Of a DNA stretch of 10,518 bases, positions 6,801 to 10,518 are shown piece by piece. The position numbers and the translations under genes are program-made. The first letter of the stretch is position 1. Each line of letters begins with the position of its first letter. Source of the DNA: Chloroflexota bacterium (GTDB lineage: Bacteria > Chloroflexota > Limnocylindria > P2-11E); NCBI GenBank assembly GCA_013695575.1, contig JACDAF010000261.1, positions 1-10,518 on the forward strand, in the 5' to 3' direction. The notes beneath the pieces are model-generated. The model saw only the letters and a program-made list of their open reading frames with translations, searched no databases and was not told the DNA's origin.

Positions 6801-7973
6801 CTGCAGATCGCTTTCGTCTCCACCAGCGTGCCGCGACGCTGCGGCATCGCGACGTTCACGGCCGACCTGAAGGCCGCCGTGCAAGCGGCCGACCCGAGCG
6901 CCCGGTGTCTTCAGGCCGCCATCGACGAGCCCTTCACAGTTCGCGCGTACGGCCCTGACGTCCGCTGGCGGATCCGCCAGGGCGACGCCGCAAGCTACGG
7001 CGCCGCTGCTGCCGCGATCACGAGCTACGGTGCTGACCTCGTCAACCTTCAGCACGAGTTCGGCCTCTATGGCACCTGGACGGACGGCGTCTTCACCGAC
7101 AACCTGCGACCGTTCCTCGAAGAGCTCGGGCTGCCGCTCGTGACGACCCTGCACAGCCTGCCGCCCGAGCCGTCACCCTCGATGCGCGAGGCCGTCCGTG
7201 CGGTCGCGGCACGCAGCGATGTCGTCGTCGTGATGGCCCAGCTCGCGGCCCGATTCCTGGCAGAGCGGTACGGCGTCGCGCGCCCGCCGGTGGTCATCCC
7301 GCATGGCATGCCCGAGATCCTTCCCCGCGGACGGCGACAGCTGAAGAAGCAGCTCGGCATCGCTGGTCGGGCGGTCATCACGACCTTCGGTCTGGTCGAC
7401 CCCCGCAAGGGACTCGAGCACGTCATCGCGGCGATGCCGGCCATCGTCGCGCGGAACCCGACCGCGATGTACCTGATCGTCGGCGAGACGCACCCGCAGC
7501 TGCAGCGAATCTCGGGCGAGGCGTATCGCAACAAGCTCGTCGAGCTCGTCGAGCGGCTGGATCTCGCCGGGCACGTCGCGTTCGTGAACGACTACCTGAC
7601 GCAGAAGCAGATCATCGAGCATCTTCTCGCGTCTGACGTCTACGTGACCCCATATCTCGATCCCGATCAGATCACGAGCGGCACGCTCGCCTACGCGCTC
7701 GGCGCGGGCAAGGCGATCGTGTCGACCCGATACCTGCACGCGACCGAAGCGCTCGCGGACGATCGCGGCGTCCTCGTCGACTTCGCGTCACCCGAACAGC
7801 TCGCTGAAGCGGTGAACGGCATCCTCGGCGATCCGGTCCGCAAACAGGAGCTCGAGCAGCGCGCCTACGCCTACGGCCGTGAGGCGGCGTGGCCCCAGGT
7901 CGGGAAACGCGTCGTCGACCTCATGCGCGACATGGTCGGTGCGGGCCCGCGCTCGACGGCACGCATCGCGTGA
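6801..7973 (+). CDS. GT4-family glycosyltransferase (GT-B fold)
   Basis: A 390-aa cytoplasmic, retaining nucleotide-sugar glycosyltransferase. The N-terminal domain opens with IAFVSTSVPRRCGIATFTAD (3-22), the glycine-containing acceptor-side loop seen in a GT4 group often found beside GH130 genes, and has LQHEFGLYG (83-91). The C-terminal domain has IPHGM (166-170), FGLVDPRKGLEHVI (196-209) with donor-phosphate residues Arg202/Lys203, and the donor-sugar region TSGTLAYALGAGKAIVST (292-309) followed by Glu316. An open frame extends upstream to GTG6675, but that would overlap the kinase by 100 bases with unrelated sequence. Homologues in this group begin at MxIAFxS, which falls exactly on CTG6801, so CTG is my chosen start. 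The stop overlaps the GH130 start (GTGA). Sugar donor and acceptor are unknown; a mannose-containing product is inferred from the GH130 neighbour. Confidence 0.9.
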   Translation: MQIAFVSTSVPRRCGIATFTADLKAAVQAADPSARCLQAAIDEPFTVRAYGPDVRWRIRQGDAASYGAAAAAITSYGADLVNLQHEFGLYGTWTDGVFTDNLRPFLEELGLPLVTTLHSLPPEPSPSMREAVRAVAARSDVVVVMAQLAARFLAERYGVARPPVVIPHGMPEILPRGRRQLKKQLGIAGRAVITTFGLVDPRKGLEHVIAAMPAIVARNPTAMYLIVGETHPQLQRISGEAYRNKLVELVERLDLAGHVAFVNDYLTQKQIIEHLLASDVYVTPYLDPDQITSGTLAYALGAGKAIVSTRYLHATEALADDRGVLVDFASPEQLAEAVNGILGDPVRKQELEQRAYAYGREAAWPQVGKRVVDLMRDMVGAGPRSTARIA

Positions 7974-9220
7974 GCCGCGGGCCGAGCGCGCCGAGCACGC
8001 CGTCGCTGATCCGGCGTCTCGACGAGAACCCGCTCATCACACCGGCGGACGTGAGGCCGAGCCTGCCCGCACTCGAGGTCGTCTCGGTGTTCAACGCGGC
8101 TGCGGCGCGCGTCGGGGACGAGATCGTGCTCTTGCTTCGCGTGGCCGAGCGGCCGCGAACGGACATCGAGCCGCCGGCCGGCGCGATGACCCTCGACCTC
8201 GAAGGTCCCGAGCCCATGCTGCTGCCGCTGCCGCCGGGACGCCGGGCCGATGAGCTTGTCGGGATGTGTTTCCTGGACGCGGCAGCCGACCCGGTATCGG
8301 TCGTCGTCGCCTACCTTCCGCGCGATCTGCCCGGTCTCGACCTCAGCGATCCGCGCACCATCCGCTACACGCGCGCCGGCCCGATGGCCGAGGCAACGTT
8401 GGGCCGTCGCGGGGAGATGCGTTCCTCGCGCAAGGCGCACGGCACGCCCGTTGATTACCTGTCTCAGATGTCCCACCTGCGGGTGGCGCGCAGCACCGAC
8501 GGCGTGCATTTCACGGTCGATGAGCGTCCGGCGATGGCACCACTCACCCACCTCGAGGAATATGGGATCGAGGACCCGCGCGCCACGCTCATCGATGGCA
8601 CCTGGCAGATCACCTATGTCTCCGTCGCACGCCTCGGGATCACTACCAGCCGCGCGACCACCACGGACTTCAGGACCTTCGGGCGCGAGGGCCTGATCTT
8701 CCTGCCTGATCACAAGGACGTGGCGATCTTTCCCGGCCGCGTCGGCGGCCGCTACGTCGCGTTGACACGTCCTATGCCGCAGTCGTTCTCACGGGTGTGC
8801 GGCATCTGGATCGCGTTCTCCGACGATCTTGACACCTGGGGCGAGCACGAGCCACTCGCGTTGCCGCGCTGGCAGATGTGGGACGAGGTGCGCACCGGCG
8901 CGAGCGCCGTGCCGTTCCTCACGTCGGAAGGCTGGCTCGAGCTGTATCACGGCGTCGATCGGCACGCCCGCTACGCGATGGGCGCGCTGCTGCTCGACGC
9001 GGATGATCCGAGCATCGTGATCGCGCGCTCGCCCGCGCCTTTCCTCACGCCCGAAGCGCCGTACGAACGCGTCGGCCTCTTTGCCGACACGGTGTTCTCG
9101 TGCGGCCACGTGGAGCTCGACGACGACCGCATCCGGCTGTACTACGGAGCCGCGGACTCCGTCGTCGCCGCCGCCGATCTCTCCGTGAAGGGGATCCTGG
9201 CCAGCCTCCGCGAGTGCTGA
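7970..9220 (+). CDS. Glycoside hydrolase family 130 protein (beta-mannoside phosphorylase or hydrolase)
   Basis: A 416-aa five-bladed beta-propeller enzyme of GH130. The family inverts beta-mannosides, mostly by phosphorolysis to alpha-mannose 1-phosphate, with some members hydrolysing. Motifs in order: ENPLITP (19-25), VFNAAAARVGDEIVLLLRV (40-58), SHLRVARSTDG (168-178), YGIEDPRAT (198-206) with the Asp expected to be catalytic, DHKDVAIFPGRVGGRYVALT (247-266), MWDEVRTGASAVPF (303-316), LELYHGVD (323-330), the GALLLD blade (338-343), and FSCGHVELDDDRIRLYYGAA (376-395). There is no signal peptide, so it acts in the cytoplasm. The frame is open from 7889, but GTG7970 overlaps the GT4 stop by four bases and removes an Arg-rich out-of-family N-terminus. 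A region around 128-166 looks longer than usual. Phosphorylase versus hydrolase cannot be decided by eye. Its partners suggest turnover or proofreading of the glycan made by the GT4 enzyme. Confidence 0.9.
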   Translation: MSRGPSAPSTPSLIRRLDENPLITPADVRPSLPALEVVSVFNAAAARVGDEIVLLLRVAERPRTDIEPPAGAMTLDLEGPEPMLLPLPPGRRADELVGMCFLDAAADPVSVVVAYLPRDLPGLDLSDPRTIRYTRAGPMAEATLGRRGEMRSSRKAHGTPVDYLSQMSHLRVARSTDGVHFTVDERPAMAPLTHLEEYGIEDPRATLIDGTWQITYVSVARLGITTSRATTTDFRTFGREGLIFLPDHKDVAIFPGRVGGRYVALTRPMPQSFSRVCGIWIAFSDDLDTWGEHEPLALPRWQMWDEVRTGASAVPFLTSEGWLELYHGVDRHARYAMGALLLDADDPSIVIARSPAPFLTPEAPYERVGLFADTVFSCGHVELDDDRIRLYYGAADSVVAAADLSVKGILASLREC

Positions 9221-10218
9221 GGCAGCTCGCGCGTCTCACCCGGCCGGTCCCCGCGGCCGGACCCGGGGCATGCGCGCTCGCCGTGTACGAGGTCGCGGGT
9301 TCGCTGGCTCCGGCTCGTGAGTCGGGCGAAGAGGGCGTCGCGTGCATCGACGACACGGCACGCGGGCTCGCGCTCTTCTGTGATCTCTGGGCCGCCACCG
9401 GCCGTGGTCAGCATCGGCAGCGCGCGGTCTCGTTCCTTGATTTCGTCCTCTGGATGCAGTGTCCAGATGGGCGCTTCGTGAACTTCGTCCACGACTGGGA
9501 CGGCCCGCGCAATCTCGAAGGAGCGACATCGTTCGCAGGCGGCGGCTTCTGGCAGGCGCGCGGGCTTCGCGGGCTCGCGAAGGCGCAGGTCGCGCTGGAT
9601 GACGGCCGCGCCGGTGGCGCTCTTGAGCGCGCTCTCGCGTGCATTGATCGCTCCACGGACGTTCCGCCCGACGTGCGCGCGGTGCACGTTGCCGCCCTTC
9701 TCGACCTCAGCCGCGCCGGGCGCGGGCCGCAGCTTCGGGACCGCCTCGAGCGCTGGTGCGACGAGATCGCTTCGAAGCGGGACGGCGACGTGCTGCTCGA
9801 TGGGGAGACGGACGTGGTCCACCTCTGGGGCCACTCGCAAGAGACGGTCCTCGCGCAGGCCGGTACGCTGCTCGACCGCGCCGATCTCGTGGAGAGGGCG
9901 CGTCGCAGCGCCGAAACGGTCTTCGTCCCGGCCATCGTCTCAGGCTTCGATCTCCCCGTGGTCCAGCCGTACGACGTCGCCTGCGCAGTGCACGCGATGG
10001 ATGCGCTCGCCGCCGCGACCGGCGAGGCACGCTATCTGGACCTGGCGCACGACGCGCGGGGCTGGTTCGACGGGCGCAATCCCGCCGGAACCGCCGTGTA
10101 TGACCGCGTCGCGGGTCGTGTCGCCGATGGTATCGACGATGGCTGCGTCAGCCTCAACTCGGGCGCAGAGTCGAACATCGTCGCGGCCGAGGCGTTGTTC
10201 GCGGAGATCGCCGTCTAA
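9214..10218 (+). CDS. Probable (alpha/alpha)6-barrel carbohydrate-active protein linked to GT4/GH130
   Basis: A 334-aa protein starting at GTG9214, which overlaps the GH130 stop by seven bases; the frame is open from 9100, but that part overlaps GH130 coding. It is soluble with no signal peptide. Repeated helix pairs and conserved loops match an (alpha/alpha)6 toroid: CIDDTARGLALFCDLW (44-59), WMQCPDGRFVNF (80-91), GFWQARGLRGLA (111-122), HLWGHSQETVLAQ (203-215), QPYDVACAVHAMDA (251-264), WFDGRNPAG (284-292) and SLNSGAESNIVAAEAL (313-328). I recall this pattern from proteins encoded with, or fused to, GT4 enzymes in GT4-GH130 clusters; no activity is firmly established to my knowledge. Asp46, Asp47, His207, Glu210 and Glu319 are candidate active-site residues. 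A glycosidase, epimerase or phosphorylase-like role in the same cytoplasmic pathway is inference. It is the last gene of the operon, followed by a hairpin. Confidence 0.75.
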   Translation: MLRQLARLTRPVPAAGPGACALAVYEVAGSLAPARESGEEGVACIDDTARGLALFCDLWAATGRGQHRQRAVSFLDFVLWMQCPDGRFVNFVHDWDGPRNLEGATSFAGGGFWQARGLRGLAKAQVALDDGRAGGALERALACIDRSTDVPPDVRAVHVAALLDLSRAGRGPQLRDRLERWCDEIASKRDGDVLLDGETDVVHLWGHSQETVLAQAGTLLDRADLVERARRSAETVFVPAIVSGFDLPVVQPYDVACAVHAMDALAAATGEARYLDLAHDARGWFDGRNPAGTAVYDRVAGRVADGIDDGCVSLNSGAESNIVAAEALFAEIAV

Positions 10219-10233
10219 GCCTTGCTCAGAAGA

Positions 10234-10257
10234 GAGCGTGAGGGCGACGACACGCTC
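10234..10257. terminator. Possible bidirectional terminator hairpin between convergent genes
   Basis: GAGCGTG (10234-10240) pairs exactly with CACGCTC (10251-10257) around a 10-base loop, 16 bases after the TAA of the barrel gene and 14 bases beyond the stop of the minus-strand gene. The position between two converging genes suits transcription termination for both. There is no T-run, so it could need Rho or act as a 3'-end stabiliser. A second stem, CTCGCC/GGCGAG (10274-10289), sits inside the minus gene's last codons. Confidence 0.38.
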
Positions 10258-10270
10258 GACCCAGGCGCCG

Positions 10271-10507
10271 TCACTCGCCCTCTGGCGAGGGGAAGACGGG
10301 GCGGACCCTCGCCTGGGCACTGAGCATCTGGCGCCAGCCGTACCAGCCTTGAAGGGCCATCGCGAGAACGAACGCGACCGCGCCCGCTCCCAAGGCGAGC
10401 GCCGTGCCGGCTCGCAGCTGGAGCGCGGCCACCGAGACAATGACCGCCACGAGCACCGAGTTCAGCACACTGATCACCGCCGGCGTCGCCGCGAAGCCGT
10501 GCGCCAC
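10271..10507 (-). CDS. Small two-helix membrane protein, possibly 5'-partial
   Basis: A minus-strand frame of 78 codons from GTG10507 to TGA10271, convergent with the main operon. The protein has two hydrophobic segments (about residues 10-31 and 34-53) separated by a short basic turn LRAG, then WYGWRQ and a polar tail rich in Pro, Arg and Glu. No family is recognisable. The frame stays open to the window edge (the codons before GTG read Gly-Ser-Pro), so the true start may lie beyond 10518 and this could be the end of a larger membrane protein. A hydrophobic two-span topology is better than expected for an accidental frame in GC-rich DNA, and no competing plus-strand gene covers this region. 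Confidence 0.5.
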   Translation of the reverse strand: MAHGFAATPAVISVLNSVLVAVIVSVAALQLRAGTALALGAGAVAFVLAMALQGWYGWRQMLSAQARVRPVFPSPEGE

Positions 10508-10518
10508 GGGGCTGCCGT

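Noticed and set aside
1..10518. CRISPR array, tRNA, insertion sequence or attachment-site repeats
   Set aside because: No regularly spaced repeats, cloverleaf-like sequence, transposase or integrase gene, or long direct repeats were seen.

Overview
The window is GC-rich and densely coded, with a strong preference for G or C at third codon positions, gaps of at most about 110 bases, and GTG, TTG and apparently CTG start codons far more often than ATG. This suits a high-GC bacterium, for example a Chloroflexota or Actinomycetota lineage from soil or freshwater. Nothing here fixes the phylum. I see no rRNA, tRNA, CRISPR array, transposase or phage gene.

Region 1 (7-3955, + strand) is a tightly packed transport operon whose upstream part lies outside the window. 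A DUF1850 exported protein overlaps by one base a fused DctQ-DctM-type TRAP permease (665 aa). The permease overlaps by four bases a polytopic GT-C-like membrane glycosyltransferase (490 aa). DUF1850 plus a fused permease is the usual company of a TAXI-type TRAP substrate-binding protein, which would be expected just before base 7. The GT-C gene is an unexpected third member.

Region 2 (4049-10218, + strand) looks like one regulatory and carbohydrate operon. In order it holds an unrecognised 202-aa protein, an OmpR-type response regulator, a soluble receiver-HisKA-HATPase kinase, a GT4 glycosyltransferase, a GH130 family mannoside phosphorylase/hydrolase, and a probable (alpha/alpha)6-barrel protein. 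The last three are joined by 4- and 7-base overlaps and follow the kinase by only 26 bases. The inferred theme is intracellular synthesis and turnover of a (probably mannose-containing) glycan or glycoside, controlled by a cytoplasmic two-component pair. The response regulator lacks the conserved receiver lysine (Val in its place), while the receiver inside the kinase has a complete active site.

Region 3 (10219-10518) holds a possible bidirectional terminator hairpin, then a convergent minus-strand gene for a small two-helix membrane protein that may continue beyond the window.

The most noteworthy points are the two-component/GT4/GH130/barrel cassette, the atypical response regulator, the apparent CTG start of the GT4 gene (same GGTGA-to-start spacing as the kinase's TTG start), the GT-C gene coupled to a TRAP operon, and two long perfect hairpins inside coding sequence.
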